64,000 bases of DNA, from positions 201,459-265,458 of the forward strand of contig NZ_JEMG01000001.1 of the NCBI RefSeq assembly GCF_000600295.1. Reading direction: 5' to 3'. The stretch comes from Hylemonella gracilis str. Niagara R (GTDB lineage: Bacteria > Pseudomonadota > Gammaproteobacteria > Burkholderiales > Burkholderiaceae_C). The notes below the pieces were generated by a model, which worked only from the letters and a program-made list of their open reading frames with translations, made no database searches and had not been told where the DNA came from. Position 1 is the stretch's first letter; each line of letters begins with the position of its first letter. Made by a program: the position numbers and the translations under genes. Positions 49,082-58,009 of the stretch are shown here, piece after piece.

Positions 49082-50059
49082 ATGCCTGAACAACTCAACT
49101 TCCGCACACTGGATCTCAATCTGCTGCGCGTGTTCAACGAAGTCATGACGGAGCGCAGCCTCACAAAAGCTGCCGCCAAGCTAGCGCTCACTCAGCCAGC
49201 CGTGAGCAATGCACTGCGTCGCCTGCGCGAGGCTTTGGGGGATGAGCTGCTGCGTCGCAGCGGCCAGGGTTTGGAGCCCACACCACGCGCCATGGCCTTG
49301 TGGCCCACGGTGCAACAGGCTTTGCGCCAGCTACAGGAAACCCTTGCCCCGGGCCATTTCGATCCGGCCGAGGCCAACACCAGCTTCGTCCTGGCGATGG
49401 CTGACGCGACCGCCGCCGAATTGATTCCCGGACTGGTCCAGATCCTGGACCAGGAAGCGCCTGGCGTCTCCATCCGCGTGGTGCCACTGACCACGCGCGA
49501 CCCACGCCGGCTGCTAGACGAAGAGGCCGCCGACCTGGCAGTCGGGTATTTCCCCGCCGTGATGGCCGGGCTCACGGCGCAAGCCCAGGCTGGCGAAACC
49601 GTGCCCTACGAACATCGGCGCCTCTACCTCAGCCACTACGTCTGCGTCATGCGCCGCGGGCATCCGCTGGCCCACGAAACGCTGACGCTGGAGCGTTACT
49701 GCGCGGCGCGCCACCTGCTGGTCACCTTCTCGGGACGACCCTGGGGCTTCATCGACGAAGCCCTGGAGGGGCTCGGCCTGCGCCGCAACATCGTGCTCAC
49801 CGTCAACCAGTTCTTCACCGCCGGTCGTGTCGTGGCCGGCTCAAACCTGCTCACGGTGCTGCCACAGCACTTCGTGAATGCCACCGGCATCGCCGACCAA
49901 CTGGAACTGCGGGAGCTGCCGTTTGCCGTGCCAGCCATCCATGTGGATGCCCTCTGGCATCGACGACAGCGCCATCACCCCGCGCACGCGTGGCTGCGCG
50001 GGGTGATGGCCCGGCTCCCACAGCAGGGCGTGACCATGCCCGCGCCCTCGCTTTCTTGA
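49082..50059 (+). CDS. LysR family transcriptional regulator
   Basis: A 325-residue LysR-type regulator. The N-terminal winged helix is NFRTLDLNLLRVFNEVMTE, then SLTKAAAKLALTQPAVSNALRRLRE, and a two-lobed effector domain follows (LAVGYFPAVMAG, TVNQFFTAGRVVAGSNLLTVLP). It resembles the NodD/LinR subgroup. The start is uncertain: ATG 49082 begins at the conserved residues; ATG 49061 and 49049 would add a few residues. Its likely target is the divergent membrane protein gene or itself. Effector unknown. Confidence 0.85.
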   Translation: MPEQLNFRTLDLNLLRVFNEVMTERSLTKAAAKLALTQPAVSNALRRLREALGDELLRRSGQGLEPTPRAMALWPTVQQALRQLQETLAPGHFDPAEANTSFVLAMADATAAELIPGLVQILDQEAPGVSIRVVPLTTRDPRRLLDEEAADLAVGYFPAVMAGLTAQAQAGETVPYEHRRLYLSHYVCVMRRGHPLAHETLTLERYCAARHLLVTFSGRPWGFIDEALEGLGLRRNIVLTVNQFFTAGRVVAGSNLLTVLPQHFVNATGIADQLELRELPFAVPAIHVDALWHRRQRHHPAHAWLRGVMARLPQQGVTMPAPSLS

Positions 50060-50177
50060 CCCAGCGCAAAAACCCGGGCAAAACCCCGCCCGGCATGGCC
50101 ACGCTTGACCGATACTCGCGAGAAGCGGAGGCTCGACCTGGGTCCCGTGGACTGGCACACTTGCAACCGGACTCTTG

Positions 50178-50191
50178 TGTCCCGAGGGACA
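50178..50191. repeat. Inverted repeat in the leader of the stress-protein gene
   Basis: TGTCCC and GGGACA around GA form a compact 14-base palindrome 24 bases before the usp ATG, just ahead of its ribosome-binding site. It may be an operator or a leader hairpin. Confidence 0.45.
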
Positions 50192-50215
50192 ACACATTCA
50201 CGAAAGGAACTCTCC

Positions 50216-50638
50216 ATGAAGATTCTCTTGGCCGTTGATGGCAGCGAGTACACGAAAAAGATGCTCGCTTATCTGGCCGCGCACGACACCCTGTTGGGCG
50301 CGGACCACCAGTACGTGCTGTTCACGGTACAGCCCGCGCTGCCACCACGGGCCAAGGCTGCCTTGGGCAAGGAGATCGTGGACAAATACTACGAGGAAGA
50401 GTCGGAGAAAGTCCTCAAGCCCGTCACCAAGTTCCTGGCCCAACAAGGCATCACGGCCAAGACGGACTGGAAGGTCGGGAACGCGGGTGATCTGATCGCC
50501 AAGCTGGCCGCGAGCGGGAAGTTCGACCTGCTGGTCATGGGCTCGCATGGACACGGCACACTGGGCAACCTGATCCTGGGCTCGGTGGCGACCAAGGTGC
50601 TGGCCAACTGCAACGTGCCGGTACTGATCGTGCGCTGA
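50216..50638 (+). CDS. Universal stress protein (UspA family)
   Basis: A 140-residue cytosolic UspA-fold protein, normally a dimer made under starvation or stress. The ATP-binding loop GSHGHGTLGNLILGSVATKV fits G-2x-G-9x-G(S/T), so it is of the nucleotide-binding kind. ILLAVDGSEYTKKML starts the fold with the conserved aspartate. GAAAGGA precedes the ATG at 50216. Confidence 0.93.
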   Translation: MKILLAVDGSEYTKKMLAYLAAHDTLLGADHQYVLFTVQPALPPRAKAALGKEIVDKYYEEESEKVLKPVTKFLAQQGITAKTDWKVGNAGDLIAKLAASGKFDLLVMGSHGHGTLGNLILGSVATKVLANCNVPVLIVR

Positions 50639-50684
50639 ACACCAACCAGCCGCATCAGGCGCCATGCACGCCAGATGCGGGGGC

Positions 50685-50741
50685 GTGGGATGTCAGGAGC
50701 CACTGTGCCCAAACATCCCACTGCCAGGGCCCAGGCCCTGG
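50685..50741. repeat. Two nested inverted repeats downstream of the stress-protein gene
   Basis: GTGGGATGT (50685) pairs with ACATCCCAC (50713), and CCAGGGCC (50724) with GGCCCTGG (50734). Neither has a T-run, so they are at best a weak terminator between the convergent genes. Confidence 0.4.
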
Positions 50742-50762
50742 TATGCCTGCCGTGCGACCGCT

Positions 50763-51791
50763 TCAGCGTCGCAACCTAGGCGGCACGTCTTCCGTCGCGT
50801 CGGCTTGCGCCAAGGTGATGCCCATCCACTGGTGAAGGTCATCCCACATGCGGCGGATTTCCACGTTGCGTGGCGTCAGTTCTGCGCTGACCAGTTCCAC
50901 CGTCACGACCGGCATACCCTTGTGCACACCCGCATAGTGGCCCAGCGAACCCGGAAACACGCCCAACTGGTTCAGGCTCAGGCGCCCGAGCTTGCGCGGC
51001 GGCTCCTGTGGGCCGTCGAAATCCAGAACCCCGTAGGGCGCGTGGATGCTGACGATCAGGTGCGGCCGGAAACGCTGCATTTCCTCGAATAGATACCGTG
51101 ATTCAGGCTCGCTCAGGGGTTCGGGGCCGGGATAACGACGCGGGTCCTTGCGGGTGCGCACCGTCCAGTAATGGGTGGCGTCGTGCTCCCAGTTCGGCGT
51201 GGGGAAGTTGCGGTTCAGATCGACCCCGTTGGCATTGACACGGCGCGACGGCCGGTCGAACAGACCGTCCGGGTTCAGTGCGGGGATGAAGCGCCAGAGG
51301 ATGCCTTGCTCGGGCTCCGCCTGCGCGAATTGAATCCAGTGCAGCGGCACGGAAGCCGAGGACATCTCATCGCCATGGATGCCGCCAATGACCAGCACCC
51401 GCAGGCGCTGCTCCGCCGAGGGTTGGACATCGCGCACATAGATGGGGCGCCCCCGCGCGCTGCGCCCCTCACCCGGTCGCAATTGCGCGGCTTCGCACAA
51501 GGCCCAGGTCACGTTGGGCAGACGCATCCAGAATTCCTCGCAGACCTGGCCCTTGCGCTGCGCCAATGGCGGCGGGGCGTCACGCTCGACAAGGGTCGCG
51601 TACGCGGGCGCGGGTGGCGTGGTCGGCGGCGCGGCCAAGGATGCGGGCGCCTCGGGTGGCTCCGCGGGCTGCGCGCTCGCGCGGCCCGGTGGCCAAGCCC
51701 AGACGCTCAACGTCACCACGACTCCAACAAAGCATGCGGGCATCCGCCCTGCGACCCTGTGGCCCGCACCAGTCCTGTTCCAAAAGCACAT
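50763..51791 (-). CDS. M14 family zinc carboxypeptidase, secreted
   Basis: A 342-residue zinc peptidase of the M14 family, close to murein tripeptide amidase/carboxypeptidases. Metal ligands are His139 and Glu142 in GGIHGDE and His250 in SIHAP. DLNRNFP (191-197) binds substrate carboxylate, and Glu299 in TVEL is the likely general base. An N-terminal signal or anchor (residues 17-41) leads to a Pro/Ala linker, placing it in the periplasm. ATG 51743 is an alternative start. Cell-wall peptide cleavage is the likely role. Confidence 0.82.
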   Translation of the reverse strand: MCFWNRTGAGHRVAGRMPACFVGVVVTLSVWAWPPGRASAQPAEPPEAPASLAAPPTTPPAPAYATLVERDAPPPLAQRKGQVCEEFWMRLPNVTWALCEAAQLRPGEGRSARGRPIYVRDVQPSAEQRLRVLVIGGIHGDEMSSASVPLHWIQFAQAEPEQGILWRFIPALNPDGLFDRPSRRVNANGVDLNRNFPTPNWEHDATHYWTVRTRKDPRRYPGPEPLSEPESRYLFEEMQRFRPHLIVSIHAPYGVLDFDGPQEPPRKLGRLSLNQLGVFPGSLGHYAGVHKGMPVVTVELVSAELTPRNVEIRRMWDDLHQWMGITLAQADATEDVPPRLRR

Positions 51792-51829
51792 GTCGAGATT
51801 CTAGAACCCTGTCCTTGGCGGGCACTGCG

Positions 51830-52897
51830 TCAGATCTTTCCTGCGGCGCGCAAGCGATCAATGGTGACTTTCTCCGCGAGATAAGTGCGTTCGGCGTAAG
51901 CTTGATAGTCTGCCGAGTTCATGTAGATCACCGGCATGTAGAACTTGTCCAAGGTCTCCAGCACGCGCGGGTCGTCCAGGGTCTTCTTGAAGGCATCGTG
52001 AAGCAACCGCACCAGGGCCGGGTCCATGCCCTTGGGTCCCCCGATACCGAAGGGCGATTCGCTCACCGTGTCCCACCCGCTTTCCTTGACCGTCGGCACA
52101 TCCGGGAATGCCTTGTTGCGCCGGCTGCCCAGCGTGGCCAGCAGCCGCAACCGGCCCGCGAACACATGAGGCGCGAATTCAGCGGTACCGCTCATCAACG
52201 GAATGTGCCCGCCCAGGATGGCCTGCAGGATTTCCGCGGAACCCTTGTAAGGAATGTCCTGCAGGGTGATGCCCGCCTTGCTTGCGAACTCCTCGATGGC
52301 CAGATGCGGCGTGGTGCCCGTGCCTGTGTGGCCATAGTTGACCTGACCCGGATGGGCCCGCGCGTAAGCCACCATCTCCTGCAACGTGCGGTAGGGCGCG
52401 TCGGGGCGCGCGGCCAGACCGAAGGTGTAGCCCGTCAGGCAGACGATGTGCGTCAGGTCCTGGACCGGATGGAAGGCCGTCTTCTGCATGTGCGGGAAAC
52501 GGTAAATGCCCAGCGGCAGCTGCGTGAGCGTGTAGCCATCCGGCTTGGCATTCACCATGGCCGCGGCACCCAGGGTCCCGCCCGCACCCGGTTTGTTGTC
52601 GATGACCACCGTGCCACCCAGCGCCCGACCGGCGGCATCGGCAAAAGCGCGCATCACGGCGTCGCTGCTGCCCCCGGTGGGCCAGGGCGTGATCAGGGTG
52701 AGAGGGCGGCTCGGGAACCTGTCCTGCGCCCGTGCCCAGGGACTGATGAGGGCCGGTGCAGCCAAGACCGCCGTCAGGGCCATGCCACGCCGCAGGAAAT
52801 GCCGACGTGCACGCGCCCGCCCCTCATCCTCTGCGACGCCCATCGACACTGTGGACGAATGGCCCGAGGCGCACAAGGCCGCTGCCTGTAGTTTCAT
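51830..52897 (-). CDS. Bug family substrate-binding protein with a Tat-type signal
   Basis: A 355-residue TctC/Bug periplasmic binding protein. The leader has twin arginines (RARRHFLRRGMALTAVLAAP), so export is probably by Tat rather than Sec, and cleavage follows ARAQD. Family marks are FPSRPLTLITPWPTGGSSD, VVIDNKPGAGGTLGAAAM, PDGYTLTQLP and PFGIGGPKGMDPALV. AGGAGACAG precedes ATG 52897. No transporter genes are adjacent. Ligand unknown; it is only distantly similar to the Bug protein at 7118. Confidence 0.9.
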   Translation of the reverse strand: MKLQAAALCASGHSSTVSMGVAEDEGRARARRHFLRRGMALTAVLAAPALISPWARAQDRFPSRPLTLITPWPTGGSSDAVMRAFADAAGRALGGTVVIDNKPGAGGTLGAAAMVNAKPDGYTLTQLPLGIYRFPHMQKTAFHPVQDLTHIVCLTGYTFGLAARPDAPYRTLQEMVAYARAHPGQVNYGHTGTGTTPHLAIEEFASKAGITLQDIPYKGSAEILQAILGGHIPLMSGTAEFAPHVFAGRLRLLATLGSRRNKAFPDVPTVKESGWDTVSESPFGIGGPKGMDPALVRLLHDAFKKTLDDPRVLETLDKFYMPVIYMNSADYQAYAERTYLAEKVTIDRLRAAGKI

Positions 52898-53074
52898 ACC
52901 TGTCTCCTGTCTGTTGTGGGGTGACGCAGACAGGCGCATGTGCCGCGCCATGCGCGCACTGTCGCCGGTTGGTCATCCTTCGGAAGCAGGTGGCTCTCCA
53001 TAGCGGCCACCCTGACGGCAGCTTGCTCCAAAACTTGATCATGAACAAAAGGGTTTTCATGCTGTTTTTCCCGC

Positions 53075-53101
53075 TCAAGTTTTTTTGCATGACGCCGTCA
53101 A
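53075..53101 (+). promoter_or_regulatory. Sigma-28 (FliA)-type promoter
   Basis: TCAAGTTT, eleven bases, GCCGTCAA: seven of eight against TAAAGTTT and six of eight against GCCGATAA, with the exact spacing of flagellar class III promoters. It lies 31 bases before the start of the calcium-loop protein gene. Confidence 0.6.
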
Positions 53102-53131
53102 GTCCTGCGCCGATCGACCGATACAGGCGAT

Positions 53132-54304
53132 ATGAAGATCTCCAACTCCACGATCCAGCTGGACGCCAGGCACGAAACCACCGCGTGGAGCAGGTCTTCC
53201 CAGACCCTGCGCGCCTGGGTCGGTGACGCAACCTCGGCACCGACCAGCCGCCGCAACCTCCTGGTGGACGGCGCGTCGCCGTCGCTGACCGTCGCCACTA
53301 TTTCGCTGGCGGCGCAAGCGCTCGCGGCACGCGCGCAAGCCGAGCGCGGCGCCAGCCCCTCTCCCGCCGCCGCGCTCATCGCGGACGCGGACGCGGCGGC
53401 GAACGAAACCGAGGCGGCCACGAACGAGAGCACCACGGATGACGGCATCGAACCTCGTTTGCGCATGCTGGTCTCCCTGATCGAACGCCTGACTGGCCGA
53501 CTTGTGCGCGTGTTCTCTGCTGAGTCGCTGCGGGACCCGGGCACGGCCAGCCCGGCCGCCGTCCCGCAAACCGCCGCCGCGGTCAACGCAACTGCCAGCC
53601 CCTCTGCCCCATTACCCGCAGGCTGGGGCCTGACCTACGATCGGCACGACATCCGCGTCGAGACCGAACACACGCAGTTCAACGCCCAGGGCGTGGTGCG
53701 CACGGCGGACGGGCGCGAAATCCGCTTCGACCTCGCGCTGCTGATGCAAAGACAATACATCGAGGAGAGCCATGTCTCGCTGCGCGCGGGTGACGCGCTG
53801 CGCCCGGTCGACCCCTTGATCCTCAACTTCGATGGCACGGCGGCGCAGTTGCAGTCCCTGCGCTTCAGCTTCGATCTGGACGGCGATGGCCAGACCGAGG
53901 AACTGCCTCTGCCCGGCAGCAACTTCGGCTACCTGGCCCTGGACCTGGATGGCAATGGCCAGATCGACGACGGTCGTGAACTCTTCGGCACACGCAGCGG
54001 CGACGGCTTCGCTGACCTGGCGTTGCACGACGACGATGGCAATGGCTGGATCGATGAGAACGACGCTGTCTTCAGCAAGCTGAGCATCTGGACACCCAAC
54101 CTGGATGCCAATGGCGGCTTCAGCCCCCGCCTGGACACCCTGGCGGCGCGCCAAGTCGGCGCGCTCTACCTCGGCAAGACGGATACCCCTTTTGAGGTGC
54201 GCGGCGCCAAGCAGGAAACCCTGGGGCAGTTGCGCAGCAGCGGCGTCTACCTCCGCGAAGACGGCGGTGCCGGCACGATGCAGCACCTGGACCTGATGGT
54301 CTGA
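53132..54304 (+). CDS. Predicted calcium-loop (EF-hand/dockerin-like) protein of unknown function
   Basis: A 390-residue acidic protein. Residues 1-165 are Ala/Thr/Ser-rich and low in order. Three calcium-binding loops of the DxDGDGxxD type lie at about 248-259 (DLDGDGQTEE), 271-282 (DLDGNGQIDDGREL) and 300-311 (DDDGNGWIDEND). The MKISNSTIQL opening and the loop spacing recur, as far as I recall, in an uncharacterised proteobacterial family. There is no signal peptide. A sigma-28-like promoter suggests a link to flagella or motility. I cannot assign a function. Confidence 0.65.
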   Translation: MKISNSTIQLDARHETTAWSRSSQTLRAWVGDATSAPTSRRNLLVDGASPSLTVATISLAAQALAARAQAERGASPSPAAALIADADAAANETEAATNESTTDDGIEPRLRMLVSLIERLTGRLVRVFSAESLRDPGTASPAAVPQTAAAVNATASPSAPLPAGWGLTYDRHDIRVETEHTQFNAQGVVRTADGREIRFDLALLMQRQYIEESHVSLRAGDALRPVDPLILNFDGTAAQLQSLRFSFDLDGDGQTEELPLPGSNFGYLALDLDGNGQIDDGRELFGTRSGDGFADLALHDDDGNGWIDENDAVFSKLSIWTPNLDANGGFSPRLDTLAARQVGALYLGKTDTPFEVRGAKQETLGQLRSSGVYLREDGGAGTMQHLDLMV

Positions 54305-54375
54305 CGCGGTGGCGACGCGGGTCGATTGCGACTGCTGAGGGCCGGAGCGCGGGCGGAGTGACAATCCGCCCCGCC

Positions 54376-55281
54376 ATGACGGAACGCAAAACCCACCTCG
54401 ACACGTTCGCCACCACCCTGCTCGTCGCGTGCTGCGCGTTCTGGGGACTCCAACAGATCCTCATCAAGACCACCGTCGGCACCATCCCGCCCCTGTGGCA
54501 AGCCACGCTGCGCTTCGCCGCCGCCACCGCCTTGCTGCTGCTGTGGTGCCGCTGGCGTGGCGTGGCCCTGTTCGCAAGGGATGGCTCCTTGCGCGCTGGC
54601 CTGCTCGCCGGTCTGCTGTTCGCGGCCGAGTTCGTCTGCATCTACCTGGGCCTGCGCGACACCCATGCCTCTCGCCTGACCGTGTTCCTCTACAGCGCAC
54701 CCTTCGTGGTGGCCTTGCTGCTGCCGCGTCTCGTGCCCACCGAGCGCCTGCGCGGCCTGCAATGGCTCGGCTTGGGACTGGCCTTCCTGGCCGTGGTGCT
54801 GGCGTTCAGCGAAGGATTTCTGCACGACACGCCGCATCACCTCACGCCGGACCAGTTGCGCGGTGATGCCTTCGCCCTAGCCGCCGGTCTGTTCTGGGGA
54901 CTGACCACCCTGGTCATCCGTGGCAGCCGCATGGCCACGATCAGCGCCGAGAAGACCCTGTTCTACCAACTGGCCGTCAGCGCGGCGGTCTCGCCGCTGG
55001 CTTCGCTGTTCCTGGGCGAGGCCTGGTCATTCAGCTACCCGGCCTGGGCCTGGGGATCCTTGGCCTTGCAAGCCGGTGTCGGCGCCTTCGCCAGCTACCT
55101 GGCCTGGATGTGGATGCTGCGGCACTACCCGGCCACCCTGCTCTCGTCCTTCACCTTTCTGACACCGCTGTGCGCCTTGGTAGCCGGTGTGCTGTTGCTG
55201 GGTGAACCGCTGACGGCGCAGCTGACCCTGGCCCTGCTGGGCGTGACCCTGGGCATCGTGCTGGTGAACCGCAAGGCCTGA
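54376..55281 (+). CDS. EamA/DMT family transporter (second)
   Basis: A 301-residue, ten-helix drug/metabolite transporter with two EamA repeats. Repeat 1 starts LLVACCAFWGLQQILIKTTVG and repeat 2 FALAAGLFWGLTTLVIRGS (in parts). It resembles YedA/RhaT-like exporters; substrate unknown. I chose ATG 54376; a GTG at 54358 would add six residues. It is more distant from the EamA gene at 4729 than a recent duplicate would be. Confidence 0.88.
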   Translation: MTERKTHLDTFATTLLVACCAFWGLQQILIKTTVGTIPPLWQATLRFAAATALLLLWCRWRGVALFARDGSLRAGLLAGLLFAAEFVCIYLGLRDTHASRLTVFLYSAPFVVALLLPRLVPTERLRGLQWLGLGLAFLAVVLAFSEGFLHDTPHHLTPDQLRGDAFALAAGLFWGLTTLVIRGSRMATISAEKTLFYQLAVSAAVSPLASLFLGEAWSFSYPAWAWGSLALQAGVGAFASYLAWMWMLRHYPATLLSSFTFLTPLCALVAGVLLLGEPLTAQLTLALLGVTLGIVLVNRKA

Positions 55282-55371
55282 CGGCGTGGCGCCGACACCC
55301 GCACACTGCCGTGCACAAACAGGCAGAAGGGCAACCGGGCAGACGCGAGGACACACGGTCCGTCCGCGCCC

Positions 55372-56622
55372 TCACACGACGCCGGCTTGCCGCAAGGCCG
55401 CGATGCGCGCGGCGTCCAGCCCCAGTTCGGCCAGCACCTGGTCCGTGTGCTCGCCCAGCAAGGGTGGCGCGTTGCGCAGCACGGGCGGCGTGGCCGACAA
55501 GCGCAAGGGGCTGGCGACGGTGTACAGGCTGTCGACGTTCAGCCGCGCCTGCGCCGCCGGGCTGCAGGGCTGAGTCACCCGCAGCCCACGCGCTTGCACC
55601 TGCGTGTCCGCGAAGGCCGTGCCGATGTCGTTGATGGGCCCACAGGGCACGGCCTGGTCACCCAACAACGCCACCCAGTCCGCGGTGCAGCGCGTGCGTG
55701 TCAGCTCAGCCAGCATCGGAATGAGGGTCTCACGGTGTTGCACGCGCAGGGTATTGCGCGCAAAGCGTTCGTCTTTCGCCCAATCCGGCCGGCCCGCCGC
55801 GGCGCAGAGACGCTGGAACTGTCCGTCATTGCCAATGGCCAGCAGCATGGCGCCGTCCGCCGTCGGAAAGTCCTGGTAGGGCGTCAAGCTCGGGTGGGTG
55901 TTGCCCTGGCGCTGCGGCACCTCGCCCGTGTTGAGGTAGGCCGTGGCCTGGTTGGCCAGCACGGCCATGCCCACGTCCAGCAGGGCCATGTCGATGTGCT
56001 GGCCCTGGCCCGTGCCGGTTTTCGCGTTGTCGCGCACGCTCAAGGCGGCAAGGATGGCGTTGGCCGCGTACAGGCCGGTGAACAGATCGGTGATGGCCAC
56101 GCCCACACGCAGCGGCCCGCCGCCCATCTCACCATCGGGCCGGCCGGTGATGCTCATCATGCCGCTCATGGCCTGGATCATCAGGTCATAGCCCGCGCGC
56201 TGCGCATAGGGACCATCTTGGCCGAAGCCGGTGATGGAGCAATAGATGAGGCGCGGATTGATCGCCTTCAGACTCTCATAGTCCAAGCCGTATTTCTTCA
56301 GCCCACCGACCTTGAAGTTCTCCACCAGCACATCGCTTTGCGCGGCCATCTGGCGGATCAAGGCCTGCCCTTCGGGCGTGGCGATGTCGAGGGTCAGGGA
56401 GCGCTTATTGCGATTGCACGCCAAAAAGTAGGTGGACTGCGGGGTGGACTGGCCCTGCGCGTCCCGCACGAACGGCGGACCCCACTGGCGCGTGTCGTCG
56501 CCCTCGCCGGGTTTCTCGACCTTGATGACATCTGCGCCCAAATCGGCCAGCATCTGCGTGCACCAGGGCCCCGCGAGCACGCGGGACAGGTCGAGCACTT
56601 TGAGATCACTCAGGGCAGACAT
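55372..56622 (-). CDS. CaiB/BaiF family CoA-transferase (probable glutarate CoA-transferase)
   Basis: A 416-residue class III CoA-transferase. It begins LSDLKVLDLSRVLAGPWCTQMLADLGADVIKVE (in parts), carries the catalytic aspartate in AGYDLMIQAMSG, and shows QGQHIDMALLD and LLAIGNDGQFQRLC. Its ATG directly abuts the glutaryl-CoA dehydrogenase stop with no gap, so the two are one transcript. This pairing is typical of glutarate activation (SUGCT-type, succinyl-CoA to glutaryl-CoA). Confidence 0.9.
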   Translation of the reverse strand: MSALSDLKVLDLSRVLAGPWCTQMLADLGADVIKVEKPGEGDDTRQWGPPFVRDAQGQSTPQSTYFLACNRNKRSLTLDIATPEGQALIRQMAAQSDVLVENFKVGGLKKYGLDYESLKAINPRLIYCSITGFGQDGPYAQRAGYDLMIQAMSGMMSITGRPDGEMGGGPLRVGVAITDLFTGLYAANAILAALSVRDNAKTGTGQGQHIDMALLDVGMAVLANQATAYLNTGEVPQRQGNTHPSLTPYQDFPTADGAMLLAIGNDGQFQRLCAAAGRPDWAKDERFARNTLRVQHRETLIPMLAELTRTRCTADWVALLGDQAVPCGPINDIGTAFADTQVQARGLRVTQPCSPAAQARLNVDSLYTVASPLRLSATPPVLRNAPPLLGEHTDQVLAELGLDAARIAALRQAGVV

Positions 56623-57822
56623 TTAATTCGCGAATGCTGAAATTCCAGTTTGCGCACGGCCCAGGATGAGCGCATGGATGTCATGCGTGCCCTCGTAGGT
56701 GTTGACCACTTCCAGGTTGACCAGGTGCCGCGCCACGCCGAACTCGTCGCTGATGCCATTGCCACCCATCATGTCGCGCGCCAGCCGCGCCACGTCCAGG
56801 GCCTTGCCGCAGGAGTTGCGCTTGAGGATGGAGGTGATCTCGACGGCCGCCGTGCCCTCGTCCTTCATGCGTCCCAGGCGCAGGCAGCCCAGCAGGCCCA
56901 GAGAGATTTCGGTCTGCATGTCGGCCAGTTTTTTCTGGATCAGTTGGTTAGCCGCCAGCGGTCGGCCGAACTGCTTGCGGTCCAACACGTACTGGCGGGC
57001 ACGGAACCAGCAGTCCTCTGCCGCGCCCAGCGCCCCCCAGGCTATGCCATAACGCGCGCTGTTCAGGCAGGTGAACGGGCCTTTGAGGCCGCGCACCTCG
57101 GGAAAGGCGTTCTCCTCGGGCACGAACACATCGTCCATCACGATCTCGCCGGTGATGGAGGCGCGCAGGCCCACCTTGCCGTGCACGGCCGGCGCGCTCA
57201 GGCCCTTCATGCCTTTGTCCAGCACGAAGCCGCGGATGGGGCCGACGGCTCCCGATTCGCTGACTTCGCGCGCCCAAACCACGAACACGTCCGCGATCGG
57301 GCTGTTGGAGATCCACATCTTGTTGCCCTTGAGCCGGTAGCCGCCCGTGGTCTTGTAGGCGCGTGTCGCCATGGAGTCCGGGTCGGAGCCGTGGTCCGGT
57401 TCGGTCAGGCCGAAACAGCCGATCCACTCGCCCCGAGCCAGCCTGGGCAGGTACTTCTGCTTCTGTGCCTCGGTGCCGAATTCGAAGATCGGCAACATCA
57501 CCAGCGAGCTCTGCACGCTCATCATGGAGCGGTAGCCCGAGTCCACGCGTTCCACTTCACGCGCGATCAGGCCGTAGGCCACGTAGTTCAGGCCCGGACC
57601 ACCGTAGGCCTCGGGAATCGTGGGGCCGAGCAGGCCGAGCTCGCCCATCTCGCGGAAGATGGTCGCATCGGTCTTCTCCTCGCGAAAAGCCATCGGCAAA
57701 CGCGCCGCCAGCTTGTCCTGGCAGTAAGCCGCCGCCGCGTCGCGCACCATGCGTTCGTCCTCGCCGAGCTGCTGGTCGAGCAGGAAGGGGTCGTTCCACT
57801 GGAAGGCGGCTTTTTCAGCCAT
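56623..57822 (-). CDS. gcdH: Glutaryl-CoA dehydrogenase
   Basis: Oxidises and decarboxylates glutaryl-CoA to crotonyl-CoA and CO2, passing electrons to ETF. The 399-residue acyl-CoA dehydrogenase shows [17 protein letters not shown], the catalytic glutamate in [17 protein letters not shown], and the GCDH-typical [19 protein letters not shown] region (given in part). AGGAGACCACGC precedes ATG 57822. First gene of a two-gene operon, divergent from a LysR regulator. The pathway handles glutarate from lysine, hydroxylysine or tryptophan. Confidence 0.93.
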   Translation of the reverse strand: MAEKAAFQWNDPFLLDQQLGEDERMVRDAAAAYCQDKLAARLPMAFREEKTDATIFREMGELGLLGPTIPEAYGGPGLNYVAYGLIAREVERVDSGYRSMMSVQSSLVMLPIFEFGTEAQKQKYLPRLARGEWIGCFGLTEPDHGSDPDSMATRAYKTTGGYRLKGNKMWISNSPIADVFVVWAREVSESGAVGPIRGFVLDKGMKGLSAPAVHGKVGLRASITGEIVMDDVFVPEENAFPEVRGLKGPFTCLNSARYGIAWGALGAAEDCWFRARQYVLDRKQFGRPLAANQLIQKKLADMQTEISLGLLGCLRLGRMKDEGTAAVEITSILKRNSCGKALDVARLARDMMGGNGISDEFGVARHLVNLEVVNTYEGTHDIHALILGRAQTGISAFAN

Positions 57823-58009
57823 GCGTGGTCTCCTGGAAAGATGGATGGTCGGGATGTGGCGGCATGGTAGTGCGCGGTCAGGTTTGCGGCAAACGCGTAT
57901 TTCTTGCTCAGGCATGCGGAAATAGAATATCTAATACCAAAGACGAGGTGCGATCCGCAAGGAAGCAAGCCCTTCTCACCAAGGTCCATCCGATTCACGC
58001 ATATCTCCA

